A stretch of DNA of 64,000 bases from Nocardioides bizhenqiangii (GCF_034661235.1 NZ_CP141059.1:3533501-3597500), one strand, 5' to 3'. Shown: positions 24,610 through 35,202, counted from the stretch's first letter. Made by a program: numbers and translations. Notes: generated by a model from the sequence alone, not told the origin.

Positions 24610-25548
24610 GTTTTTCGACGTTCTCGCGCTCGCCTGACCGGCCGCCCACGTGACCAGGTCGCGCGCCGGACCTTCTGGCGGGTGGGCGCCGCCCCGCCAC
24701 ACCGCGTGGAGGCGACGGGTGAGGTCGAGGCCGGCGACGTTGATCCGGACCAGCCGGCCGGTCGTGAGGTCGTCCTTGATCGCGTGCGCTCCGAGGGCGG
24801 CGGGACCGGCGCCGGCCGCGACCGCGGACCGGACGGCCGCGGTGCTCGACAGCTCGAGGGCGGGCGGTGCTGTCGGCAGCCCTTCGAGCGCCCGCTCGAG
24901 GACGGTGCGGGTGCCGGAGCCGGGCTCTCGTACGACGAGCGGTGTCGCGGCCAGCGTCGTGGCGGTGACCCGGCGGCTGGACCGTGCGGCCCACGCGTGC
25001 CCCGGCCCGACGACCACGACGAGGGTGTCGGTCCCGACCAGCCGGTGGCGCAGGTCCTCGGGTGCGTCGGGTCCCTCGACGAACCCCAGGTCGACCTCAC
25101 CGGCTGTCACGAGTGCGGCCACCCGCTGGCTGTTGGTCGCCGTCATGGTGACCTCGGTCGGCGTCCGCCCGAGCTGCGCCTGCCGGGCGCGAAGGGCCAC
25201 CAGCCAGCCGGGGAGGAGGTGCTCCGCGATCGTGAGGCTCGCGGCGACGCTGAGCCGGCCACGCCGATCGGCCCGTAGCGCGGCGATCCCGGCGTCGAGC
25301 TGCTCGGCCGCCTCGAGGACCCCGGTCGACCACTGCACGAGCAGCTCACCGGTCGGAGTCAGTGCCGACCCGCGCCGCGACCGGTCCAGCAGCGGCGCGC
25401 CGATCAGCGACTCCATGGTGCGCACGCGCGACGAAGCGGCCTGCTGGGTGATGCCGAGCTCGGCGGCGGCCGCGCTCAGGCTCCCGGTGTGGGACACGAC
25501 GACGAGCAGCTCGAGCGCGCGCAGCTCCGGCACGTGGGATCCCAACAC
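24607..25548 (-). CDS. LysR family transcriptional regulator
   Basis: 313 residues. N-terminal winged HTH (about 6-65: ELRALELLVVVSHTGSLSAAA, ELGITQQAASSRVRTMESLIG) followed by a LysR substrate-binding domain (about 92-300) with DLGFVEGPDAP and VVREPGSGTRTVLERAL. Similar to CysL/CbbR-type regulators. GTG 25548 lies 8 bases after a TAGCCT -10 that is embedded in the palindrome at 25551-25571; GTG 25533 is an alternative. Divergent from fprA, its probable target. Confidence 0.88.
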   Translation of the reverse strand: MLGSHVPELRALELLVVVSHTGSLSAAAAELGITQQAASSRVRTMESLIGAPLLDRSRRGSALTPTGELLVQWSTGVLEAAEQLDAGIAALRADRRGRLSVAASLTIAEHLLPGWLVALRARQAQLGRTPTEVTMTATNSQRVAALVTAGEVDLGFVEGPDAPEDLRHRLVGTDTLVVVVGPGHAWAARSSRRVTATTLAATPLVVREPGSGTRTVLERALEGLPTAPPALELSSTAAVRSAVAAGAGPAALGAHAIKDDLTTGRLVRINVAGLDLTRRLHAVWRGGAHPPEGPARDLVTWAAGQASARTSKN

Positions 25549-25550
25549 AG

Positions 25551-25571
25551 GTCACAAGGCTACGTTGTGAC
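25551..25571. promoter_or_regulatory. LysR-type operator between LysR gene and fprA
   Basis: Perfect inverted repeat GTCACAA-N7-TTGTGAC, containing the T-N11-A arrangement expected of LysR sites and overlapping a TAGCCT -10 of the LysR gene. A further ACAACC-ACAACC repeat follows at about 25574-25586. Confidence 0.6.
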
Positions 25572-25625
25572 GCCACAACCACAACCTCGTTCTGTGATGC
25601 GAGATTCGTCTCCAGAATCGAGGAC

Positions 25626-26984
25626 ATGACCCCCACCTCTCCGACCAAGCTGCGCGTTGCGATCGTCGGCGGCGGCCCGGCCGGCATCTACGCCGCCGAC
25701 ATCCTGACCAAGGCCGACGTCGACGTCTCGGTCGACATCCTCGAGCGGCTGCCCGCGCCGTTCGGACTGGTCCGTTACGGGGTCGCACCCGACCACCCGC
25801 GGATCAAGGAGATCGTCAAGGCGCTCCAGCGGGTGCTCGCCAAGCCTGACGTGCGGCTGCTCGGCAACGTCGAGTACGGAGTCGACGTCAAGCTCGAGGA
25901 CCTGCGCGCCTACTACGACGCCGTCGTCATCGCCACCGGAGCGAGGGCCGACCGCGACCTCGGTATCCCCGGCGAGGAGCACTCCCACGGCGCCGCCGAC
26001 TTCGTCTCCTGGTACGACGCCCACCCCGATGTCCCGCAGAGCTGGCCGCTGGACGCCCCGTCGGTCGCCGTGGTCGGCGTCGGCAACGTGGCGCTCGACG
26101 TGGCCAGGGTGCTGGCCAAGACCGCCGACGAGATGCTGACCACCGACATCCCTGCCCACGTGTACGAGGGCCTCAGGGCGAAGACCACCACCGACGTCCA
26201 CGTGTTCGCCCGGCGCGGTCCGGCGTACGCGAAGTTCTCCCCGATGGAGCTGCGCGAGCTCAACCACTCCCCCAAGGTCGAGGTGATCGTCCACCCCGAG
26301 GGCTTCGACGTGGACGACCACGGGATGGAGCACATCGGCAGGCACAAGGCGCAGAAGATGGTGCTCGACACCCTCGCCAACTGGGTCGGCCGCGACCCGG
26401 TCGGCAAGCCGCACCGGATCCACCTGCACTTCGCGGAGGCGCCGACCGAGATCCTCGGCGGCGCGGGCGGAGCGACCACGCTGCGCACCGAGCGCACCCG
26501 CCCGGTGGGTGACGGCACTGTGGAAGGCACGGGGCAGGTCACCAACTGGGACGTCCAGGCGGTCTACCGCGCCGTCGGCTACCGCAGCACGGCGCTGCCC
26601 GGACTGCCGTTCGACGACCGTGCCGCCGTGGTCCCCAACGACGGCGGCCGGGTGCTCGACCTCGACGGCGACCCGGTCGCCGGCACCTACGTCACCGGAT
26701 GGATCAAGCGCGGGCCGGTCGGTCTGATCGGCCACACCAAGAGCGACGCGGCGGAGACGATCGGCAACCTGCTCGCCGACGCCGCGGCGGCCGGGCCGAC
26801 CGCCGTGCTCCGCGAGCCGGGCGACGTCGACGCCTACTTCGCCGAGCGCCACGTCGACGTCGCGACGTTCGACCACTGGGAGCGTCTGGACCAGCACGAG
26901 GTCGCGCTCGGCGTGGCGGAGGGTCGGGAGCGGGTCAAGGTCGGCGACCGGGCCGGGATGCTGCGGGCCGGTCGGGTCAGCTGA
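25626..26984 (+). CDS. fprA: NADPH-ferredoxin reductase (FprA type)
   Basis: 452 residues, the adrenodoxin-reductase-like family. FAD site VAIVGGGPAGIYAADIL (about 10-26), the highly conserved APFGLVRYGVAPDHPRIKEI (about 47-66), NADP site VAVVGVGNVALDVARVL, ARRGPAYAKFSPMELREL, and the C-terminal GWIKRGPVGLIGHTKSDA flavin-contact motif. It passes electrons from NADPH to ferredoxin, for example for P450s or Rieske oxygenases. Divergent from a LysR gene. Its end overlaps the convergent MscS gene by 8 bases. Confidence 0.93.
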   Translation: MTPTSPTKLRVAIVGGGPAGIYAADILTKADVDVSVDILERLPAPFGLVRYGVAPDHPRIKEIVKALQRVLAKPDVRLLGNVEYGVDVKLEDLRAYYDAVVIATGARADRDLGIPGEEHSHGAADFVSWYDAHPDVPQSWPLDAPSVAVVGVGNVALDVARVLAKTADEMLTTDIPAHVYEGLRAKTTTDVHVFARRGPAYAKFSPMELRELNHSPKVEVIVHPEGFDVDDHGMEHIGRHKAQKMVLDTLANWVGRDPVGKPHRIHLHFAEAPTEILGGAGGATTLRTERTRPVGDGTVEGTGQVTNWDVQAVYRAVGYRSTALPGLPFDDRAAVVPNDGGRVLDLDGDPVAGTYVTGWIKRGPVGLIGHTKSDAAETIGNLLADAAAAGPTAVLREPGDVDAYFAERHVDVATFDHWERLDQHEVALGVAEGRERVKVGDRAGMLRAGRVS

Positions 26985-28041
26985 GGACCAGCTCGCGGTC
27001 GAGACGGGCGTCGGCCGCCGCCGTCCGCATCCTCGGCAGCGCCCCCGGGTGCTGGGCGTGGACCCACGCGAGCAGCTGCTCGCGCAGGTCGCACTTGAGG
27101 TCCCACGCCGACGACGCGTCGGCAGCGGAGGCGGTGATCCGGACCACCATCGCCAGCTCGGTGACGTCCGTCACCTGCAGGACCCACTCGCGTTGGTCCC
27201 ACAGCGGGTTGGCCTCGACCAGCTCCCGGGTCTTCCTGCGCAGCTCGCCCACCGGTGCCGACGGGTCGAGGTAGAGCTCGAGGGCCGCGATGACCCGGGA
27301 CTCGGACCGGGTCCAGTTCTCGAACGGGGTGGTGGTGAAGTACGTCGCCGGCAGCACCAGGCGCCGCTCGTCCCAGAGGTGGACGACGACGTAGGTCAGG
27401 GTGAGCTCCTCGATCCGTCCCCACTGCCCCTCGACGACCACGATGTCGTCGTACCGCAGCGCGTCGGTGAAGACGAGCTGCAGCCCGGCGAACACGTTGC
27501 TGAGCGTGGTCTGGGCGGCGAGACCGGCAACGACACCGACGAGTCCGGCCGACGCCAGCACCGAGGCGCCGTACGTCCGCATCGGGTCGAAGGTCATCAG
27601 CGCGGCGGCGGCGCCGACGATGGTCACGACGACCGCGGTGAGCCGGCGGATGATGCCCATCTGGGTGCGCACCCGGCGCGCCCGGCGGTTGTCCCGGACG
27701 TCGACCTTCACGCGGTGCATGACGCTGTCCTCGACGAGGAAGGCGGTCGTCGCGGCCAGCCAGGACACGGCGCCGATGGTGGCGATGACGAGGGCGTGCC
27801 GGACGGGTTGCTCGACGTCGGCCGGGAGGCCGGCGGGCCCGATGGCGATCAGCTCGCTCACGGTCACCAGCGTCGCCAGCCACGCCCGGTGACACCGGTC
27901 GTGCACGCGTCTCAGGAAGGGGCGGCGGGCGAGCCGGGCGACGACGGCGATCGCGCGGCCGCTCAGCCAGGCGACGGCGACGGCGCCGAAAAAGGTCCCG
28001 GCGAGGACGAGGGTCGGGCGTTCGGTGAGGAGGTGGAGCAT
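26977..28041 (-). CDS. MscS family mechanosensitive ion channel
   Basis: 354 residues. Four hydrophobic segments (about 10-34, 55-72, 82-102, 135-152) precede the pore helix SVLASAGLVGVVAGLAAQTTLSNVFAG (read in pieces; about 158-184) and the beta domain LRYDDIVVVEGQWGRIEELTLTYVVV and PATYFTTTPFENWTR, which are MscS hallmarks. A C-terminal mixed domain follows to 350. Gated release of solutes on osmotic downshift is expected. GAAGGAG precedes ATG 28041 by 3-4 bases. Confidence 0.92.
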   Translation of the reverse strand: MLHLLTERPTLVLAGTFFGAVAVAWLSGRAIAVVARLARRPFLRRVHDRCHRAWLATLVTVSELIAIGPAGLPADVEQPVRHALVIATIGAVSWLAATTAFLVEDSVMHRVKVDVRDNRRARRVRTQMGIIRRLTAVVVTIVGAAAALMTFDPMRTYGASVLASAGLVGVVAGLAAQTTLSNVFAGLQLVFTDALRYDDIVVVEGQWGRIEELTLTYVVVHLWDERRLVLPATYFTTTPFENWTRSESRVIAALELYLDPSAPVGELRRKTRELVEANPLWDQREWVLQVTDVTELAMVVRITASAADASSAWDLKCDLREQLLAWVHAQHPGALPRMRTAAADARLDRELVLS

Positions 28042-28152
28042 GGCTCCTTCGGGGGTCGGGCAGGACGGTCAACCTCTATCCGTACCCGACCGATGCCCGC
28101 GAACACAGGCCGCTCGAGGTGAGACGAGTCACCCGAGGGTGACCCGCGACGG

Positions 28153-28569
28153 TCAGGCGACCGTGAGCGTCACCTCGACGTTGCCGCGGGTGGCGTTGGA
28201 GTAGGGGCACACCTCGTGGGCCTGCTCCACCAGCTTCTCTGCTTCGACACGATCGAGGGCCGGAAGCGCGATCTCGAGCTGGACAGCAAGGCCGAAGCCG
28301 CCGACGCCGTTCGCACCGATCGAGACGTCCGCCACGACCTCGGAGTCGGTGACGTCCAGCTTCGCCTTGCCGGCGACCAGCTGCAGCGCCGAGTGGAAGC
28401 ACGCCGCGTACCCGGCGGCGAACAGCTGCTCGGGGTTCGTCGCGCCGCCGGCGCCGCCCAGCTCGCGGGGGACGCGGACGTCGGTGTCGATGAAGCCGTC
28501 CGGAGACTGGACGTGACCGTTGCGGCCCTCGCCAGTGGCGACCGCGGTTGCTGTGTAGAAGATATCCAT
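28153..28569 (-). CDS. ohr: organic hydroperoxide resistance protein (Ohr)
   Basis: 138 residues from ATG 28569, 7 bases after a TATAGT -10 (leaderless); a GTG two codons earlier is possible. Contains both redox cysteines of Ohr, C57 in AAGYAACFHSAL and C121 in VCPYSNATRGNV, plus the ATNPEQLFAAGY motif. Thiol peroxidase that reduces organic hydroperoxides using lipoylated proteins. Divergent from its MarR-type regulator ohrR across a 50-base AT-rich region. Confidence 0.95.
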   Translation of the reverse strand: MDIFYTATAVATGEGRNGHVQSPDGFIDTDVRVPRELGGAGGATNPEQLFAAGYAACFHSALQLVAGKAKLDVTDSEVVADVSIGANGVGGFGLAVQLEIALPALDRVEAEKLVEQAHEVCPYSNATRGNVEVTLTVA

Positions 28570-28570
28570 G

Positions 28571-28613
28571 TGCACGACTATATTGTGTGCAATCTATTTG
28601 TGCAAGTTACACT
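28571..28613. promoter_or_regulatory. overlapping ohr/ohrR promoters with operator repeats
   Basis: Minus-strand -10 TATAGT (28577-28582) for ohr; plus-strand -10 TACACT (28608-28613), six bases before ohrR ATG 28620. Between them are an inverted TGCAC...GTGCA (28571-28591) and the direct repeat TTGTGTGCAA (28583-28592) / TTGTGCAA (28598-28605), the likely OhrR sites. The patch is strikingly AT-rich for this genome. Confidence 0.65.
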
Positions 28614-28619
28614 GGACCC

Positions 28620-29069
28620 ATGGCCTCGCACCCGCAGCTCGCCCTCAGCAGCCAGCTCTGCCTGCCGCTCTACGCTGCGGCGCGCGGGGTCACCCGCCGC
28701 TATGCCGAGCTGCTGGCCGAGATCGGGCTGACCTATCCCCAGTACCTGACCATGCTCGCGTTGTGGGATGCCGGGACGCCGCTGACCGTGGGCGACATCG
28801 GCGCGCGGCTCCGGCTCGACTCCGGCACGCTGACACCGGTCCTGAAGCGGCTCGAGAGCGCCGGCTACGTGGCGCGACACCGCGACGACGCCGACGAGAG
28901 GCGGGTGCTCGTGGACGTGACTCCTGACGGCGACCGCCTGCGGGAGCGGGTCGCCGACGTGCCCGAGCGTGCCTGGAGGGGCACCGGCCTCGGCGCCTCG
29001 GACGCTCAGCAGCTCCGCCGGCTCCTCGACCAGCTGCTCGACGGTCTGGACGCCAGCGCGGCGACCTGA
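28620..29069 (+). CDS. ohrR: MarR family peroxide-sensing repressor (OhrR)
   Basis: 149 residues. LSSQLCLPLYAAARG carries the single redox-sensing Cys14 at the OhrR position, with the partner tyrosines following; winged HTH at about 55-100 (LTVGDIGARLRLDSGTLTPVLKRLESAGYV, seen in pieces, then RHRDDADERRVLV). Oxidation of Cys14 by organic peroxide should release the operator and induce ohr. Leaderless start: ATG lies six bases after TACACT and no SD exists. Confidence 0.94.
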   Translation: MASHPQLALSSQLCLPLYAAARGVTRRYAELLAEIGLTYPQYLTMLALWDAGTPLTVGDIGARLRLDSGTLTPVLKRLESAGYVARHRDDADERRVLVDVTPDGDRLRERVADVPERAWRGTGLGASDAQQLRRLLDQLLDGLDASAAT

Positions 29070-29085
29070 GCAGTCCCGGACCCGC

Positions 29086-31427
<2,342 letters not shown>

Positions 31428-31433
31428 GACCGG

Positions 31434-31439
31434 ATCCTA
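31434..31439 (-). promoter_or_regulatory. -10 element of the guaA leaderless promoter
   Basis: TAGGAT-CCGGTC-ATG on the minus strand. It is nearly identical to the guaB promoter TAGGAT-TCCGTC-ATG (54021-54033), suggesting shared control of the guanine branch. Confidence 0.6.
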
Positions 31440-31497
31440 TCGACCGGCGCGGGCTGGTCCGGCACGGCGTTCCTGTCGTGCTCGACGCGGGTTGCCC

Positions 31498-31555
31498 GGT
31501 CTCGATACGGCCGTCGCTGGTGCTCGCAGGCTCGCACCAGCGGGCCTACTCGACC
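31498..31555. repeat. dispersed palindromic repeat with conserved-loop hairpin
   Basis: Starts GGTCTCGATACGG and ends CTACTCGACC. Internal perfect 9-bp stem CGCTGGTGC / GCACCAGCG around the loop TCGCAGGCTC (31515-31542). The gap 31428-31801 (374 bases) has no gene: from left to right it holds the guaA promoter, this repeat, a second hairpin with the same loop, a terminator and one more hairpin. Confidence 0.75.
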
Positions 31556-31568
31556 TCCCGTCCTGGGT

Positions 31569-31594
31569 CTCCGGCTTCGCAGGCTCAGCCGGAG
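31569..31594. repeat. second hairpin with the same loop
   Basis: Perfect 8-bp stem CTCCGGCT / AGCCGGAG around loop TCGCAGGCTC, the same loop as the hairpin at 31515-31542 but with an unrelated stem. Member of the same repeat family. Confidence 0.65.
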
Positions 31595-31601
31595 GGACGT
31601 G

Positions 31602-31647
31602 AAAAAGCACCAGGGCCCGACCGGGGAGGGAGGGTGGTCGGGCCCTG
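31602..31647 (-). terminator. intrinsic terminator upstream of guaA
   Basis: On the minus strand a perfect 12-bp GC stem (CAGGGCCCGACC / GGTCGGGCCCTG, 31611-31647) is followed by GGTGC and TTTTT (31602-31606). It should stop transcripts arriving from choD; it could also be an attenuator if a longer guaA leader exists. Confidence 0.75.
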
Positions 31648-31680
31648 ATCGTCCAAACAACTGCTGGACAGTGCCTGGAC

Positions 31681-31722
31681 CGAGCCCGGACTTTCGGGAG
31701 GGAGCGTGAATCTCCGGGCTCG
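31681..31722. other. 10-bp hairpin between choD and the guaA terminator
   Basis: Perfect stem CGAGCCCGGA / TCCGGGCTCG around a 22-base loop. Together with the terminator hairpin it makes the choD 3' region highly structured. No coding or T-run is associated with it. Confidence 0.45.
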
Positions 31723-31801
31723 TTCGATCAACGACGGCATTCGGGGCGGGTTACGCCCGTTCACGACCCCATCTGAAGGAGTTTCGAACGAATATTCGTG
31801 C

Positions 31802-33517
31802 TCAGGAGACGCCGACGATGGGCAGCCGGAGCGCTCCGGGGGCCTCGTCGGGCACGACGGGCTGCTTCGGGGCCACCGGCTGGATGCGTCGGTACGACGC
31901 GCCGGCGGCCGGTCGGGTGTCGACCTCGCCCTTGTTGGGCCAGAAGGCCATCGCCCGCTCGGCCTGCGCCGTGATGGTGAGCGAGGGGTTCACCCCCAGG
32001 TTGGCCGAGATGGTCGACCCGTCCGCGATGTGCAGGCCCTCGTAGCCGTAGACGCGGTGGAAGGGGTCCACCACACCGGACTCGGGGCTGTCGCCGATGG
32101 TGCAGCCACCGATGAAGTGCGCGGTCAGCGGCCTGTTGAACGGCTCGCCGATCGTCCCGCCGGCCTTGCCGTCCATCACCGCCGCCATCCGGCGGACCGC
32201 CTCGTTGGCGACCGGGATCCAGGTCGGGTTGGGCTCGCCGTGACCCTGCCGCGACGTCAGGAACCAGCCGAACGGCGTCCGTAGCGGCCTGGTGGTGATC
32301 GAGTTGTCGACCGTCTGCATCACCAGCGCGATGACGACGCGCTCCGACCAGTGCTTGACGTCGTAGAGGTCGAGGACGTTGCGCTTCTCCTTCCACAGCT
32401 CCTTCAACCAGGTCTGCCAGCGCGGCAGCGGACCGCCGCCGTCGGTGAGCACGGTCTGCATGAGCGCCATCGCGTTGGAGCCCTTGCCGTAGCGCACCGG
32501 CTCGATGTGGGTGACGTCGTCAGGGTGCCACGACGAGGTGATCGCGATGCCGGTGCTGAAGTCCGCCGGCGCGCCCTTCGGTGCGATCGCTCCGAGCAGC
32601 GACTCCGAGTTGGTGCGGGTGAGCACGCCGAGCCGGTCGGAGATCCTCGGCAGGTCTCCCGTCGACTTGAGCTTGTGCAGCAGCTTCTGGGTCCCGAGGG
32701 CAGCCGCTGCGAAGATCACGTGCTCCGCGGTGAACGTCTTGATGGCCGACCGGCGCGACAGCTTCGCCTTCGTCCATCGCGCGTCGACGCGGTAGCCGCC
32801 CGCCTCGAGCGGCCGCACCCGCGTCACCGTGGTCAGCGGGTGGACCACGGCGCCGTTCTGCTCGGCGAGGTAGAGGTAGTTCTTGACCAGGGTGTTCTTG
32901 GCGTTGTGGCGGCAGCCGGTCATGCACTCGCCGCAGTCCAGGCACGTGTTCCGCTGCGGGCCGGCGCCTCCGAAGTACGGGTCACCGACCTGCGCGCCCG
33001 GCTCCTGGCCGGGCCCGCCGAAGAAGACGCCGACCGGGGTCGGGTGAAACGTGTCGCCCGCACCCATGTCGTCGGCGACCTGCTTCATCACCAGGTCGGA
33101 AGGCGTCACCTTGGGGTACTCGACGACCCCGAGCATCCGCTTGGCCTGGTCGTAGTAGGGCTCCAGCTCGGACTTCCAGTCCGTGATGTGCGACCACGCA
33201 GGGTCGCGGTAGAACGCGTCGAGCGGCTCGTAGAGCGTGTTGGCGTAGACGAGGGAGCCGCCCCCGACGCCGGCACCGGCCAGGATCATGCAGTCGCGGA
33301 CGGCGTCGATCCGCTGGATGCCGTAGCAGCCGGCAGCGGGCGCGAAGAGGTAGCGCTTGAGGTCCCAGGAGCTTGCGGCGAAGTCCTTGTCGTCGAACCG
33401 CGCGCCCGCCTCGAGCACGGCGACCCGGTAGCCCTTCTCCGTCAGCCGGAGAGCGGAGACTGACCCGCCGAATCCGGAGCCGATGATGAGAACGTCGTAG
33501 TCGAACGCCTCCGCCAT
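31802..33517 (-). CDS. choD: GMC-type cholesterol oxidase-like flavoprotein
   Basis: 571 residues from ATG 33517. FAD-binding VLIIGSGFGGSVSALRL (about 9-25), GAGVGGGSLVYANTLYEP flavin contact, and C-terminal GMC motifs HFIGGCTIGDSPESGVVDP, GLHIADGSTISANLGVNPSLTITA. Resembles mycobacterial ChoD (Rv3409c), which in M. tuberculosis also neighbours guaB2/guaB3. An uncommon four-cysteine run CLDCGECMTGC (about 191-201) is present, as in some long-chain alcohol oxidase-like GMC proteins. Two bases separate it from the upstream dehydrogenase gene, so the two form an operon. Confidence 0.88.
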   Translation of the reverse strand: MAEAFDYDVLIIGSGFGGSVSALRLTEKGYRVAVLEAGARFDDKDFAASSWDLKRYLFAPAAGCYGIQRIDAVRDCMILAGAGVGGGSLVYANTLYEPLDAFYRDPAWSHITDWKSELEPYYDQAKRMLGVVEYPKVTPSDLVMKQVADDMGAGDTFHPTPVGVFFGGPGQEPGAQVGDPYFGGAGPQRNTCLDCGECMTGCRHNAKNTLVKNYLYLAEQNGAVVHPLTTVTRVRPLEAGGYRVDARWTKAKLSRRSAIKTFTAEHVIFAAAALGTQKLLHKLKSTGDLPRISDRLGVLTRTNSESLLGAIAPKGAPADFSTGIAITSSWHPDDVTHIEPVRYGKGSNAMALMQTVLTDGGGPLPRWQTWLKELWKEKRNVLDLYDVKHWSERVVIALVMQTVDNSITTRPLRTPFGWFLTSRQGHGEPNPTWIPVANEAVRRMAAVMDGKAGGTIGEPFNRPLTAHFIGGCTIGDSPESGVVDPFHRVYGYEGLHIADGSTISANLGVNPSLTITAQAERAMAFWPNKGEVDTRPAAGASYRRIQPVAPKQPVVPDEAPGALRLPIVGVS

Positions 33518-33519
33518 CC

Positions 33520-35154
33520 TCAGGCCCTGCCCAGCTTGTTGAGCAGGCGCAGCCCGAGAGTCTGGACCTTCGCGTGCCGCTCGGCGCTGAGACCGAACTG
33601 CGGGGAGAGGCGGAGCACCCGCTGCGTGCCGACCGACTGGGTCTCGGTGTAGCGGTGGATGCCCTCGACACCCTGCCGGCGGCCCATGCCCGACGCGCGC
33701 ATGCCGCCCATCGGAGCCGCGACGCTGCCGAAGGTGGCTCCGAACGCCTCGTTGATGTTGACCGTGCCGCACTTGACCTGGCGGGCGATGGCGCGCGCAC
33801 GCTCGCCGTCGCGGCTGTAGATGGCGGCGTTGAGGCCGTACTCACCGTCGTTGGCCCGCGCGACCGCGTCGGACTCGTCGTGGAACCGGTAGAGGGAGAC
33901 CACCGGTCCGAACGTCTCGTCGCCGAAGCAGGCCATCTCGGGCGTGACCCCCTCGAGGATGGTCGGCTCGAAGAAGTACGGCGCCAGGTCAGGGCGCGGC
34001 GAGCCCCCGGTGAGAGCGCGCGCGCCCTTGCCCACCGCGTCGTCGACGTGGTTGGTCACCGTCTCCAGCTGCTCGGCGGTGATGAGCGGCCCCATGTCGA
34101 CCTCCCAGTCGAGGGAGGCGCCCAGCGACATCGCTTCGGTGCGGGCGACGAAGCGCTCGACGAACCGGTCGTACACCTGGTCGGCGACGAAGATCCGCTC
34201 GGCGGAGACGCAGAGCTGACCGGCGTTGGAGAAGCTCGCCCGGACCGCGCCCTCGGCCGCCTTCTCGACGTCGGCGTCGCGGAGCACGAGGAGTGGGTTC
34301 TTGCCGCCCAGCTCCAGGGAGCACCCGATGAGCCGCTCGGCGCACTGCTGGGCGATGAGCTTGCCGGTGGCGGTGGAGCCGGTGAAGCAGATGTAGTCGG
34401 AACGTTCGATCATCGGCCCGCCGAGCTCGCGGCCCGGCCCGGCGACGACCTGCCAGAGGTCCCGCGGGAAGCCGGCCTCGTCCAGCAGCTTGACCGCGAC
34501 CAGGGCGGTCAGCATCGTCTGCGCGTCCGGCTTGGCCACGACCGCGTTGCCGGCCATCAGCGCGGGGATCCCGTCGGAGATCGCCATCGTCAGCGGGTAG
34601 TTCCAGGGCGAGATGATCCCGACGACGCCCTTCGGCACGTGGTTGACGTCGATGCGGGTGAACACCGGGAACAGGCCACCCCTGCGCTCGGTCGCCAGGT
34701 GCTGGGCGCCGGTCCGCGCGTAGTAGCGGGCGGTGAGCGCGGTGTGGGCCACCTCGTCGAACGCGTGCTTGCGTGCCTTGCCGTTCTCGAGCGTGATGAT
34801 GTCGAGCAGCTCCGGCATCCGGTCGAGCAGCAGGTCGTGCAGGCGCAGCAGCTTGGCGGCGCGTTCCGCGACCGGCGTACGTGCCCAGGCGGCCTGCGCG
34901 ATGCGGGCCCGTCGGTAGGCCTCGGCCACGTCGTCGGCACTCGACTGCGGGATGTGCGCGAGCGGGGCGCCGTCGAGCGGCGAGGTCACCTGGACGGTCG
35001 TGCCGGTGGTCGCGACGACGCGCTCGGTGAGGCTCGCGACGTACTCCGGCTCGAGGACGTACGACGCCCGCGGGTCGTGCTCGGGGTCGTGCGGACCGTC
35101 CACGAGGGGCCCGCCGCCGACGCCTTCGGGGTGGCCGGGGTTCGAAGCGTTCAT
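33520..35154 (-). CDS. gabD2: succinic semialdehyde dehydrogenase (GabD2-like)
   Basis: 544 residues. Aldehyde dehydrogenase fold: GIISPWNYPLTMAISDGIPAL, VAKPDAQTMLTALVAV, FTGSTATGKLIAQQCAERL, catalytic Glu in LELGGKNPLLVL, catalytic Cys in SFSNAGQLCVSAERI, and FGPVVSLYRF. The long N- and C-terminal extensions match mycobacterial GabD2 (Rv1731), NADP-dependent. It oxidises succinate semialdehyde to succinate. Start ATG 35154 is leaderless, six bases after TACCCT. Two palindromes sit immediately upstream. First gene of a two-gene operon with choD. Confidence 0.9.
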   Translation of the reverse strand: MNASNPGHPEGVGGGPLVDGPHDPEHDPRASYVLEPEYVASLTERVVATTGTTVQVTSPLDGAPLAHIPQSSADDVAEAYRRARIAQAAWARTPVAERAAKLLRLHDLLLDRMPELLDIITLENGKARKHAFDEVAHTALTARYYARTGAQHLATERRGGLFPVFTRIDVNHVPKGVVGIISPWNYPLTMAISDGIPALMAGNAVVAKPDAQTMLTALVAVKLLDEAGFPRDLWQVVAGPGRELGGPMIERSDYICFTGSTATGKLIAQQCAERLIGCSLELGGKNPLLVLRDADVEKAAEGAVRASFSNAGQLCVSAERIFVADQVYDRFVERFVARTEAMSLGASLDWEVDMGPLITAEQLETVTNHVDDAVGKGARALTGGSPRPDLAPYFFEPTILEGVTPEMACFGDETFGPVVSLYRFHDESDAVARANDGEYGLNAAIYSRDGERARAIARQVKCGTVNINEAFGATFGSVAAPMGGMRASGMGRRQGVEGIHRYTETQSVGTQRVLRLSPQFGLSAERHAKVQTLGLRLLNKLGRA

Positions 35155-35160
35155 ACGACG

Positions 35161-35202
35161 AGGGTAGTGAGTGCGATCACTCCCGGCTACCGATCGGTAG
35201 CC
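35161..35202 (-). promoter_or_regulatory. -10 plus two palindromic operators (dehydrogenase-choD operon)
   Basis: TACCCT at 35161-35166 (minus strand) is the -10 of the leaderless dehydrogenase promoter. Directly upstream are GAGTG-CGAT-CACTC (35169-35182) and a perfect 18-bp palindrome GGCTACCGATCGGTAGCC (35185-35202), which would cover the -35 region. A TetR-type dimer pair is a plausible binder. Confidence 0.65.

Noticed and set aside
31788..31799. ACGAATATTCGT palindrome considered as a LexA/SOS box
   Set aside because: It lacks the GAAC-N4-GTTC pattern of the actinobacterial SOS box and lies downstream of choD rather than before a gene start.
31428..31801. Possible purine riboswitch before guaA
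   Set aside because: No purine aptamer core is recognisable and the guaA promoter appears leaderless; the strong hairpin has a T-run placed to end transcripts from choD.
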